Source of the DNA: Alphaproteobacteria bacterium 32-64-14
GTDB taxonomy: Bacteria > Pseudomonadota > Alphaproteobacteria > Caulobacterales > Hyphomonadaceae
Length of the DNA stretch: 64,000 bases
Direction of reading: 5' to 3'
Assembly (NCBI GenBank): GCA_002280725.1
Contig: NCEM01000001.1
Span: forward strand, 94,142 to 158,141
The notes below the pieces were generated by a model that saw only the letters and a list, made by a program, of their open reading frames with translations, was not told the DNA's origin and made no database searches. How positions within the stretch are numbered: the first letter of the stretch is position 1; every line of letters begins with the position of its first letter. This document shows positions 37,743 through 45,666 of the stretch, piece by piece. Both the position numbers and the translations under genes were made by a program.

Positions 37743-37843
37743 TTGTCATCCCGGAAGCGCGCAGCGCTGTCAGGGATCCATGGCGAAACCACGACAGCCC
37801 GACGATGGGTTCCGGCTTTCGCCACGCTCGGCCGGGACGATAA
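37743..37843. repeat. Imperfect inverted repeat of the TCATCCCGG type
   Basis: TTGTCATCCCGG (37743-37754) opens the element and CCGGGACGATAA (37832-37843) closes it, with further imperfect pairing inside (GGGATCCATGG with GATGGGTTCC). It occupies most of the gap between argG and the sulfotransferase gene. Sequences opening with TGTCATCCCGG are common intergenic repeats in alphaproteobacteria; this is the only copy I see here. Confidence 0.5.
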
Positions 37844-37888
37844 ACCGCAGCCCTGTCACCGAGCATAAGCCCGGTCTATGCTCCGCGC

Positions 37889-38623
37889 ATGCCTCAACCG
37901 ATCCGCATCGCCATGTGGTCTGGCCCGCGCAATATTTCGACCGCGATGATGCGGTCGTTCGGCGCGCGCGCTGATTGCCATGTCGTGGACGAGCCGTTCT
38001 ACGCCGCCTTCCTGCGCGAGACCGGGCTTGATCATCCGATGACCGCCGAGGTGCTGGCGAGCCAGCCAAATGGCTGGCGCGAGGTTGCGCGCCAGCTCTC
38101 GCAGCCGCCGCCGGATGGCAAGCCCATCGTCTACGAAAAGCATATGACGCATCACATGCTGCCCGGCTTCGGCCTCGACTGGATGAAGGACTGCCGCAAC
38201 GCCTTCCTCATTCGCGATCCCGCGCGCGTCCTCGCCTCCTACACGCAGAAGCGCGAGGAGGTGACGCTCGCCGATATCGGCTTCACGCAGCAGGCCGAAA
38301 TTTTCGCTCGCGAGGCCGATCGCCTGGGCCATGCACCGCCAGTCGTTGAAGGCGTCGACGTGCTGTGCGATCCTGCCGCCACGCTATCGAAGCTCTGCGC
38401 CGCGCTCGATATTCCATGGACGCCCGACATGCTGAGCTGGCCTGCCGGCGGTCGCGACACAGACGGCGTCTGGGCGCCTGCGTGGTACGATGCGGTCGAG
38501 CGCTCCACCGGCTTCGGCCCGCCGCCAGAGGAAAAGCCGCTCGCGCTCGCGCCTCACCTGCAGCGCATCGCGGACGAAGCCCGCCCCCACTACGAAGCCC
38601 TCGCAAGGTGGAAGCTCGCATGA
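37889..38623 (+). CDS. Sulfotransferase-family protein
   Basis: 244 residues. The N-terminal WSGPRNISTAMMRSFGAR matches the PAPS 5'-phosphosulfate-binding loop and NAFLIRDPARVLASY the 3'-phosphate-binding motif. KHMTHHMLP lies in the catalytic region. Members of this short cytosolic branch are often annotated only as sulfotransferase-like or as HAD/aminotransferase neighbours. The acceptor is unknown. The gene overlaps the DUF3601 gene by 4 nt (ATGA). Confidence 0.8.
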   Translation: MPQPIRIAMWSGPRNISTAMMRSFGARADCHVVDEPFYAAFLRETGLDHPMTAEVLASQPNGWREVARQLSQPPPDGKPIVYEKHMTHHMLPGFGLDWMKDCRNAFLIRDPARVLASYTQKREEVTLADIGFTQQAEIFAREADRLGHAPPVVEGVDVLCDPAATLSKLCAALDIPWTPDMLSWPAGGRDTDGVWAPAWYDAVERSTGFGPPPEEKPLALAPHLQRIADEARPHYEALARWKLA

Positions 38624-38922
38624 TCGGCAACGGATCGCCCAAGGGCGCCTACAGCGAGCGCGGCGTAGGCCATGGCTATTCGCTCATGGAGCCCGGCAAG
38701 CGCTATCGCGTCATCAAGGCGTTCAAGGACTTCGACGGACAGGAGCATCCGGTCGGCGAGGAATGGACCTATGTCGGCACGGCCTTCCTGTCCTACGACG
38801 ATGGCCGCTCCATCTTCGTCTCGCTCGACGGGGAAAAGGAGTGGCACATCCGCATGCAGGACCGCGCCGAGGAGCAAGGCCCCATCCTCGACAACCTCCG
38901 TGACTACATAGCGGCGTTGTGA
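38620..38922 (+). CDS. DUF3601-like small protein
   Basis: 100 residues, overlapping the sulfotransferase stop codon. MEPGKRYRVIKAFKDFDGQE, GEEWTYVGTAFLSYDDG and the C-terminal helix ILDNLRDYIAAL resemble DUF3601, a small SH3-like beta protein of unknown function. It is probably co-translated with the sulfotransferase. Confidence 0.65.
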   Translation: MIGNGSPKGAYSERGVGHGYSLMEPGKRYRVIKAFKDFDGQEHPVGEEWTYVGTAFLSYDDGRSIFVSLDGEKEWHIRMQDRAEEQGPILDNLRDYIAAL

Positions 38923-38930
38923 GCCCGACC

Positions 38931-38947
38931 CTATGAGCTCATCATAG
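38931..38947. other. Short inverted repeat in a convergent gap
   Basis: CTATGA (38931-38936) and TCATAG (38942-38947) pair around GCTCA between convergent genes. The stem is short and AT-rich without a T-tract, so terminator function is doubtful. Confidence 0.25.
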
Positions 38948-38970
38948 TGTCATAGCATTACGATGCGCGA

Positions 38971-40080
38971 TCAGCCCTCGTCGCGATCGCCCTTCTCGGA
39001 GATATTCCGCCCCTCGCGATCCGCCGCGCGCCCGCCCTCGAGAATGCCCAGCAGGCCGTGATTGCCCTCGTGGCAGGCGTATTCGTAGACGCTGTCGTCG
39101 ACCCGGTTCAGACCAACCTCGCCCTTCCACACCTGACTGTAGAGTTGCGGGTCATCAACCTCGAACTCGTACAGCACCTGCGTGTCCGAATACCGCGTGA
39201 ACCGCTCGACGATCTTGCCGCCCGCCGTCAACTGAACCTGGCTCCCGCCCTCGGGGTTCATGTTGATGGTCTCCACCACCAGCGTGTCGCCTTCCCACCA
39301 GCCGATGGAATCCCCCAGCCACTGGTTCAACACGCCCGGCTTGTGCTGCGCGTTCAGCGGAATGATGCGCGCATCGTGGTTCATCTCGACCACGATCACC
39401 ACGTGATCCGGCGACTGCACGATCTGGTAGTTATTATTATAGAGCACGTTCATCATGGGCGGCCCGCCCGTGCCGCCGAAGCCGACGATGCAGCGCTCAC
39501 CCGCGCCACGCTCTTCGGGATTGTCATAGCCCGTACCGCGGCCACGCCCGCCGCGCAGCGAGGGCGCCAGCTTACGGCCGGCTTCCGAGAACGGCACCTG
39601 TCCGCTCGACGGATCGACGATCCAGGACGTGCGCCACGTACCTTTCACGTTCGCATACGTGTTGCCCGGATCGATCCAGAACGAGTTGTAGCCGCGGCCC
39701 GAGGCGAGATCCTTGCCGTCGAGCAGGCCATCGCCGATCCCCTGGTTGTCGTCGGTCTCCTGACGGATGTTGGAGGGGTTAGCGGCGCGCGCCTTCGCCT
39801 CTTCCTCGTCCGACATCACCAGCGCCTTCATCGTGCCCGGGCGCGTCATCCGCGTGTTGGATGCGTTCGACCACACGCCCGACAGATCCGGCTGGCCGAA
39901 CGACAGGCGCGGCGCGACGTAGCCAGCCGCTACCCGGTCGCTCTCGGCCGCGGGCTTCTGGTTGGGAACCATGACGCGCGCGCCGGTTTGCGCTGCAGCC
40001 TGGGCTGATGCGGTCCCCGCGCCGGCGAGCGCCAAGACGGTGGTCATCGCGGCCAGCGAGATGTGGCGTAGCTTCGACAT
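38971..40080 (-). CDS. Secreted protein of unknown function, paralogue A
   Basis: 369 residues from ATG 40080, which has GGAGGAG just upstream. A signal peptide ends ASAQ (about residue 27). The mature part has FGQPDLSGVWSNASNTR, NVKGTWRTSWIVDP, QIVQSPDHVVIVVEMNHDAR, WLGDSIGWWEGDTLVVETIN and the near-terminal YEYACHEGNHGLLGILEGGR. Its only two Cys (GERC, YACH) are shared with the neighbouring paralogue, suggesting a disulfide. PDLxGxW-type secreted proteins of this kind are numerous in Acidobacteria and sphingomonads, with no assigned function. It probably forms an operon with the paralogue upstream, though a terminator lies between. Confidence 0.8.
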   Translation of the reverse strand: MSKLRHISLAAMTTVLALAGAGTASAQAAAQTGARVMVPNQKPAAESDRVAAGYVAPRLSFGQPDLSGVWSNASNTRMTRPGTMKALVMSDEEEAKARAANPSNIRQETDDNQGIGDGLLDGKDLASGRGYNSFWIDPGNTYANVKGTWRTSWIVDPSSGQVPFSEAGRKLAPSLRGGRGRGTGYDNPEERGAGERCIVGFGGTGGPPMMNVLYNNNYQIVQSPDHVVIVVEMNHDARIIPLNAQHKPGVLNQWLGDSIGWWEGDTLVVETINMNPEGGSQVQLTAGGKIVERFTRYSDTQVLYEFEVDDPQLYSQVWKGEVGLNRVDDSVYEYACHEGNHGLLGILEGGRAADREGRNISEKGDRDEG

Positions 40081-40220
40081 GGACTTCTCCTCCCAGGAAC
40101 GCTGCCAGCTTTGCGCCGGTCTATGCGTGTTGGCGGAATAGTTGCCGAATTCGTCCGTCGCCGACAAGCGGCGCGCATGCCCGGCATTGGCCTATCTCGC
40201 CGAATTGAAGCCGTTGACCA

Positions 40221-40259
40221 AAGAAAACGCCGCCACGGAACCCCGCGGCGGCGCTTTTT
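40221..40259. terminator. Rho-independent terminator between the two paralogues
   Basis: CGCCGCCACGG (40228-40238) pairs with CCGCGGCGGCG (40243-40253); the one mismatch on plus is a G-T pair in minus-strand RNA. On minus it is followed by TTTTCTTT, terminating the gene at 40281-41354. CTTTTTG on the plus side makes it look bidirectional. Confidence 0.85.
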
Positions 40260-40280
40260 GTCGTGTGGTGTGGGAAGCGG

Positions 40281-41354
40281 CTATTCCTCGCGGTCGCCTT
40301 CTTCGGAGATGTCGCGACCGTCGCGGTCGGCGGCACGGCCGCCTTCCAGAATGCCCAGCAGGCCGTGATTGCCCTCGTGGCAGGCGTACTCGTACATGCC
40401 GTCGATGGCGTTCAACGCCATCTGGCCTTTCCATGCCTGCGAGTAGATCGAGGGATCGTCGACCTCGAATTCATAGAACACCTGCTTCTCGCTGTAGCGG
40501 GAGAAGCGCTCGGTGATCTTGCCGCTCGGCGAGATCATGACGCCGGATCCGCCGCGCGTCATGTTGATGGTCTCGACCACCAGCGTGTCGCCTTCCCACC
40601 AGCCAATCGAGTCGCCCATCCACGGCGACAGTTCCTTGGCCTTGTGCGTGGCGTTGAGCGGGATGATGCGCGCATCGTGAATCATCTCCGACACGATCAC
40701 GACGTGGTCGGGCGACTGAACGATCTGCAGGTTGTTGTTGTACAGGTAGTTGCCGATCGGCGGGCCCGATGTGCCGAGGATGATGCAGCGCTCGTTGAGG
40801 TTGCGCTCCTCGGGGTGGTCATAGCCGGAGCCAAGGCGCGGGCCGTAGGGGTTGCCCGTTACGCCGCGCTTCATCGGCACCTGGCCGTTCGCGGGCTCGA
40901 CGATCCACGACGTGCGCCACGTGCCTTTCACGTTGGCATAGCTCGAACCTGGATCGATCCAGAAAGCGTTGTAGCCACGGCCAGAGGCGAGATCCTTGCC
41001 ATCGCCAAGTCCATCGGACTGTTGCTGGTTATCGTCCGTCGCCTGACGGATGTTAGATGGGTTACTGGCGCGCGCATGTTCGTTCTCTTCGTCCGACATG
41101 ACGAGGTTCGGCATGCTCGACGGACGGCGCAGCGGCGTGTTCGAGGCGTTGGACCAGATGCCCTGCAGATCGGGCTGGCCGATCTTCAGGCGTGGAACGG
41201 TATAGCCGGGCTCGACCGTGGGCGCGGCAATCGCGGCCTTGTCGGCTTCAGGACCGGTCGCTGCGGGCGCAGTCTGCGCCGAAGCGAGGCCAGCCCCGCC
41301 CATCGCCATGGCGACAGCTAGGGCCGCAAGCGATGCACGCCGCGCGTTTTTCAT
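40281..41354 (-). CDS. Secreted protein of unknown function, paralogue B
   Basis: 357 residues with a signal peptide ending ASAQ (about 27). It aligns along its whole length with the gene at 38971: IGQPDLQGIWSNASNTP, ANVKGTWRTSWIVEP, LQIVQSPDHVVIVSEMIHDA, WMGDSIGWWEGDTLVVETIN and YEYACHEGNHGLLGILEGGR, ending in a similar acidic/basic tail (DISEEGDREE). Both Cys are conserved. The tandem arrangement shows duplication, with divergence mainly in the middle (about residues 160-190). Confidence 0.8.
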   Translation of the reverse strand: MKNARRASLAALAVAMAMGGAGLASAQTAPAATGPEADKAAIAAPTVEPGYTVPRLKIGQPDLQGIWSNASNTPLRRPSSMPNLVMSDEENEHARASNPSNIRQATDDNQQQSDGLGDGKDLASGRGYNAFWIDPGSSYANVKGTWRTSWIVEPANGQVPMKRGVTGNPYGPRLGSGYDHPEERNLNERCIILGTSGPPIGNYLYNNNLQIVQSPDHVVIVSEMIHDARIIPLNATHKAKELSPWMGDSIGWWEGDTLVVETINMTRGGSGVMISPSGKITERFSRYSEKQVFYEFEVDDPSIYSQAWKGQMALNAIDGMYEYACHEGNHGLLGILEGGRAADRDGRDISEEGDREE

Positions 41355-41515
41355 GACCGTTCTCCCGAGTAGCCGGTGTTCCCCGGCCTGTAATTGATCT
41401 TACGGGATTGATGCCGAATCCCTGCCCTACCGGCAAGCGAGCGGAACGGCCCGGGGGCCGTTCTCGCGCTGAAGTGACCCCGCCTTGATGCCGCAGGGCG
41501 GCAACCGGCCTGCGC

Positions 41516-42175
41516 TCAGCTCTTGCCGTCCAGCACGGCCTGGATCAGGGCCACCGCCTCGGGCGAATCCCACTCCGTCGGAACCGTCAGGCGGGCGACT
41601 TCCTTACCGTCCTTGTCGTAGATCAGCGTCGCCGGAAGCGCCCCGGTCTGGGCTTCGGACTGCAGGACCAGTTCACCGTCGAAGAAGAACGGCAGGTCCG
41701 TTCCCACCAACTCGCGGAACTTGGCCAGGGTCGATTCCTTCGTGACGCCCTTGCCGAAGCCATAGGCGACGGGAACCACCGCCACGTCCTTGCCAGCGAA
41801 TGCCTTCTGCAGGCGGGCCAGGCTCGGCATTTCCTTCACGCACGGGCCGCACCATTCGGCCCAGATATTGTACACCAGCACCTTGCCCTTGAACTCGGCG
41901 AAGGAGTGGCTGGCGCCCGTCTCATCGACGAAGGACGAGGTCGGCGCCGCGAGATCGAGATCGACATCGAGGCATTTGAGCGGGCCGGCGCGATGCCCGG
42001 CCAGCGCCGACGTGCTCGACGGGGGCTGGAAGTCCTTGTGGCTGCAGGACAGGATCACGCCCGCGTCTGCGGCAGGCCCGGACATCTCGGCCGCTGGCGC
42101 CGGCGTTTCTGCCGGTTGGCAGGCGCCCGCAAAGAGTGCGAGAAGCGCGGCGGAAAAGGCGGGTCTGAACGTCAT
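41516..42175 (-). CDS. tlpA: TlpA-like thiol:disulfide interchange lipoprotein
   Basis: 219 residues. The N-terminus [19 protein letters not shown] is a lipoprotein signal. After a Pro/Ala linker comes a thioredoxin fold with WCGPC in [20 protein letters not shown] and the cis-Pro region [14 protein letters not shown]. It reduces periplasmic disulfides, for example in cytochrome c or oxidase maturation. The start ATG (42175-42173) overlaps the argH start ATG (42174-42176) on the other strand. tlpA beside argH is a recurring order in Caulobacter relatives. Confidence 0.92.
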   Translation of the reverse strand: MTFRPAFSAALLALFAGACQPAETPAPAAEMSGPAADAGVILSCSHKDFQPPSSTSALAGHRAGPLKCLDVDLDLAAPTSSFVDETGASHSFAEFKGKVLVYNIWAEWCGPCVKEMPSLARLQKAFAGKDVAVVPVAYGFGKGVTKESTLAKFRELVGTDLPFFFDGELVLQSEAQTGALPATLIYDKDGKEVARLTVPTEWDSPEAVALIQAVLDGKS

Positions 42176-43568
42176 GACGAAGAATTCCGAGAGCAACACG
42201 ATGTGGGGCGGCCGGTTCTCGGCCATGCCCGATCAGGTCATGGAGGCGATAAACGCCTCCATCGACGTGGACAAGCGCCTCGCTGAGCAGGACATCGCCG
42301 GATCGAAAGCCCATGCCGCCATGCTGGTAAAGGTTGGCGTGATCACGCAGGCCGACGAAGCCGCGATCCAGAAGGGGCTCGATCAGGTCCTTTCGGAAAT
42401 CCGTGAGGGAAAATTCCAGTTTTCCAAGGCGCTGGAAGACATCCACCTGAATGTGGAATCCCGCCTGAAGGACATTATCGGCGAACCGGCAGGCCGCCTG
42501 CACACGGCAAGGTCGCGCAATGACCAGGTCGCGCTCGATTTCCGCCTCTGGGTCAAATCCGCGTGTGAGACCCGCGTGGAGCAGATAACCGCGCTGATGA
42601 AGGCGCTGGTTGTGCAGGCCGAAACACACGCCGACACCGTGATGCCGGGCTTCACGCACCTGCAGACGGCCCAACCCGTCACCTTCGGCCACCACCTGAT
42701 GGCCTATGTCGAAATGTTCGACCGCGACCGTGGCCGTTTTACCGACGCCATCTTCCGCATGAACGAGTCGCCACTCGGCGCCGCCGCCCTCGCCGGCACC
42801 GGCTTTCCGATCGACCGCCACATGACGGCGAAGGCGCTCGGCTTCGACCGCCCCATGGCCAACTCGCTCGATGCAGTCTCCGCGCGCGACTTCGCGCTGG
42901 AAGCCCTCGCCAGCCTCGCCATCTGCGCGCAGCACCTCTCGCGCCTCGCCGAAGAGATCGTGATCTGGTCATCCGCCCAGTTCGGTTTTGTGCGCATGTC
43001 GGACGCCTGGTCTACCGGCTCCAGCATCATGCCGCAGAAACGCAACCCGGACGCGGCCGAACTCGTGCGCGCCAAGTCAGGCCGCGCCCTGGGCTCGCTC
43101 GTCCAGCTGTTCGCGATCATGAAGGGGCTGCCTCTCGCCTATTCCAAGGACATGCAGGACGACAAGCAGACGACGTTCGACGCATTCGACAGCCTCGATC
43201 TGTCGCTGCAGGCTATGACCGGCATGATCGCGACGATGACGCCGAACAAGGAGCGGATGCGCACGTCCGCTTCATCCGGGTTCTCGACTGCAACGGACCT
43301 TGCGGACTGGCTGGTGCGTGAACTCAACATTCCGTTCCGTGAGGCGCATCACATCACAGGCGCCGCCGTAAAGGCGGCTGAGACAGCGGGGATCGCCCTG
43401 CCCGATCTTCCGCTCGGCGTGCTGCAGAAACTTGAGCCACGCATCACCGACAAGGTGTTCGCTGTGCTCACCGTCGACGCTTCAGTGGCGAGCCGTCAGA
43501 GCTATGGCGGCACGGCTCCAAGCCGCGTGCGTGAGCAGGTCGCGGCTTGGAAGACCAAGCTGGCGTAG
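42174..43568 (+). CDS. argH: Argininosuccinate lyase
   Basis: Cleaves argininosuccinate to arginine and fumarate, the last step of arginine synthesis. 464 residues; TMWGGRFS near the start, [17 protein letters not shown], the pair [22 protein letters not shown] block (here [18 protein letters not shown]) and the signature [19 protein letters not shown] 42174 gives [15 protein letters not shown], the usual short lead; an in-frame ATG at 42201 is possible but would cut it. Because tlpA begins on the opposite strand at the same bases, the argH promoter must lie inside tlpA. Confidence 0.95.
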   Translation: MTKNSESNTMWGGRFSAMPDQVMEAINASIDVDKRLAEQDIAGSKAHAAMLVKVGVITQADEAAIQKGLDQVLSEIREGKFQFSKALEDIHLNVESRLKDIIGEPAGRLHTARSRNDQVALDFRLWVKSACETRVEQITALMKALVVQAETHADTVMPGFTHLQTAQPVTFGHHLMAYVEMFDRDRGRFTDAIFRMNESPLGAAALAGTGFPIDRHMTAKALGFDRPMANSLDAVSARDFALEALASLAICAQHLSRLAEEIVIWSSAQFGFVRMSDAWSTGSSIMPQKRNPDAAELVRAKSGRALGSLVQLFAIMKGLPLAYSKDMQDDKQTTFDAFDSLDLSLQAMTGMIATMTPNKERMRTSASSGFSTATDLADWLVRELNIPFREAHHITGAAVKAAETAGIALPDLPLGVLQKLEPRITDKVFAVLTVDASVASRQSYGGTAPSRVREQVAAWKTKLA

Positions 43569-43784
43569 GTTGTCACGCTTGCCGCGCTCAAAGCCGCCAG
43601 CCTGCAACTTGCCACGGTGGGCACGGGCGCCGGTCCCAGCCACGCGCCTGGCCGCCGCGCCTATGAGAAGGCGGCTTTGGCGTCCACCTGCCGTCGATCT
43701 ACATGTACCGGAAGCTCTGAGCGTTACAGTTGGGTCACTCTCCCAAGCTTGACCCGACCCCCGCGACAGCCGAATGTGCCGCAC

Positions 43785-44048
43785 ATGCGTACAGTTCTCG
43801 TTCTCGCGCTTTCCGTGTCCGCGCTTTCCGCCTGCGGGCTGCGTGGCGATCTCGTGCGCCCGATGCCACTCTGGGGCGACCCGCCTTTGGATGGTCCGAC
43901 CGATCCGCGCGTGATCAAGGCCGCCGAGGAAGCAGAAGCCGCCGAGAAGGAACGCCAGGACGCCGAGCGCCGCGCCGCCGACGAGGCGCGCCGCCTCGAA
44001 ATGCAGCGGCTCGCCAACCCGCCTGCTCCGGAAGCAGCACCACAGTAA
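43785..44048 (+). CDS. LptM-like small lipoprotein
   Basis: 87 residues. The signal ends in LSAC (Cys 17), followed by GLRGDLVRP, the CGxxG-type start of LptM/YifL lipoproteins, which in E. coli help LptD maturation and sit just before dapF. A Glu/Ala/Arg-rich helical tail (AAEEAEAAEKERQDAERRAA) follows. Location between argH and lysA matches the usual alphaproteobacterial order. Assignment to LptM rests on the first 12 mature residues and position. Confidence 0.7.
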   Translation: MRTVLVLALSVSALSACGLRGDLVRPMPLWGDPPLDGPTDPRVIKAAEEAEAAEKERQDAERRAADEARRLEMQRLANPPAPEAAPQ

Positions 44049-44189
44049 CCAAACTCCGCGAGGTCAGCCCCGCCGCCAGCATGACCTTGCCGTACCGGCA
44101 ACTTGCGCGTGCTTTTTTGCTCCCTAAAGTGCGGAGTCGCAGCGGGTTTCATACCCGCTGAGGGGACGGCAATAGCGTGAGGGGCTTCC

Positions 44190-44381
44190 ATGAAACTGAC
44201 TACGAGAGCGGCGCTTGCGGGCGCCGTGGCGATCGGACTTGCTGCTCTGTCTGCATGCGCGGAATTGGCGGCGATAACCGAGGGCGTGATGATCGCCTGC
44301 GAGAATGATCCGGTTGGATGCGATGAGGTGTTCTTCAGCGGAAAGACCGCACCGCAGCCGGTCGATCCGTCGCGCTGGTAG
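44190..44381 (+). CDS. Small lipoprotein of unknown function (63 aa)
   Basis: A lipoprotein signal MKLTTRAALAGAVAIGLAAL ending in LSAC (Cys 23), then a 40-residue mature part with two further Cys (IACENDPVGCDEVFFSG), likely a disulfide. I do not recognise the family. It interrupts the usual lptM-lysA spacing. Confidence 0.55.
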   Translation: MKLTTRAALAGAVAIGLAALSACAELAAITEGVMIACENDPVGCDEVFFSGKTAPQPVDPSRW

Positions 44382-44532
44382 GATTTATCTTCGGGCGCGG
44401 CCTCCGCTGCGCCCTATTCTCCGGCTCTTCCTGCACACGGACGCGCTGTTGCGCCGATCCGGGGTGACTTTCACGACCGCATCCGCTACCTCGCCTGTCC
44501 GGGGAATGGCTGGAACGCGACGATGAATCATT

Positions 44533-45657
44533 TTGGACCGGAAAGTGCTGATCGCCTACGCCGTCAAGGCGAACTCGAATCTCGGTGTGATCGCCACGCT
44601 AGCCGCGCTTGGCGCCGGCGCGGATGTGGTCTCGGGCGGCGAGCTGATGAAGGCGATGGAGGCGGGTATTCCCGCCGATCGTATCGTGTTCTCAGGCGTT
44701 GCGAAGACGCATGACGAGATGCGCCTCGGCCTCACGCGCGGCATCTTCCAGTTCAACGTCGAGAGCCTGCCTGAACTCCACCGCCTGTCCGCAGTCGCGC
44801 AAGAGATGAACAAGCGCGCGCCCATCGCCCTGCGGGTCAACCCGCACGTGGAAGCGGGCGGCCATGCCCACATCTCCACTGGCACGCCAGAAACCAAGTT
44901 CGGGATCGCCTGGCATGAGGCGGAGCAGTTCTACGAAGTGGCCAGCCGCCTGCCTAACATTGATCCGGTCGGCATCGCCGTTCACATCGGCAGCCAGATC
45001 ATGCGCGTCGAACCGATGCGCGCCGCGTGGGAGAAGGTAGTGACGCTGGCTCGCCGCCTGCGCGAGCGCGGCTTCGGCATCACCCGCGTTGACTTCGGCG
45101 GCGGACTCGGCGTGCCCTATCATGATGGCGAAGACCCCGACAGCCCGACCATCTATGCGCGTCAGGCGCGGGACGTCCTGGGGAACCTCGACGTCCAGCT
45201 GATACTGGAACCCGGCCGCCTGATTTCCGGAAATGCCGGAGTTTTGATCTCCAAGGTCGAGTACGTCAAAGAGCGCGACGGACGCACCTTTGTGATCCTC
45301 GACGCAGGAATGAACGACCTGATGCGGCCTGCCCTATATGGCGCACATCACGAGGTACTCCCCGTGCGCACCCCCACGATGGGCGCTCCACGGATCGCCG
45401 TGGACCTCGTAGGCCCGATTTGCGAGAGCACCGACAGGTTCGCCAAGGATCGCCCCATGCCCCCCCTGAAGGAGGGCGATCTGGTCGCCTTCATGACGGC
45501 AGGCGCATACGGCGCCACATTGTCGTCCCAGTATAATTCGAGACCTCTTGTTGCAGAAGCACTCGTTCGGGGCGATGCTTGCGTTGTCGTCCGTCGTAGG
45601 CCGACATTCGATGAAATGATCGCTCTGGAACGGGCTCCGGATTGGACCGCCCAATAG
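44533..45657 (+). CDS. lysA: Diaminopimelate decarboxylase, N-terminal ~45 residues missing
   Basis: Last step of lysine synthesis. From TTG 44533 the frame encodes 374 residues with IAYAVKANSNLG (PLP Lys), HIGSQI, RVDFGGGLGVPY, LEPGRLI, LDAGMNDLMRPALY and the YNSRP C-terminal block, so the rest of the enzyme is intact. Family members have about 45 more residues before IAYAVK. Ten bases upstream, in another frame, ATG 44523 encodes MNHF, a usual LysA N-terminus, so an internal deletion appears to have joined the start to codon ~48 out of frame. As sequenced it may be inactive. It is followed 9 nt later by the TIGR02302 gene. Confidence 0.88.
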   Translation: MDRKVLIAYAVKANSNLGVIATLAALGAGADVVSGGELMKAMEAGIPADRIVFSGVAKTHDEMRLGLTRGIFQFNVESLPELHRLSAVAQEMNKRAPIALRVNPHVEAGGHAHISTGTPETKFGIAWHEAEQFYEVASRLPNIDPVGIAVHIGSQIMRVEPMRAAWEKVVTLARRLRERGFGITRVDFGGGLGVPYHDGEDPDSPTIYARQARDVLGNLDVQLILEPGRLISGNAGVLISKVEYVKERDGRTFVILDAGMNDLMRPALYGAHHEVLPVRTPTMGAPRIAVDLVGPICESTDRFAKDRPMPPLKEGDLVAFMTAGAYGATLSSQYNSRPLVAEALVRGDACVVVRRRPTFDEMIALERAPDWTAQ

Positions 45658-45666
45658 GGAATCAGG

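Noticed and set aside
39060..39090. Single-cysteine haem site (YACH) in the secreted paralogues
   Set aside because: No CxxCH; the second conserved Cys is far away, so a disulfide is the simpler reading.
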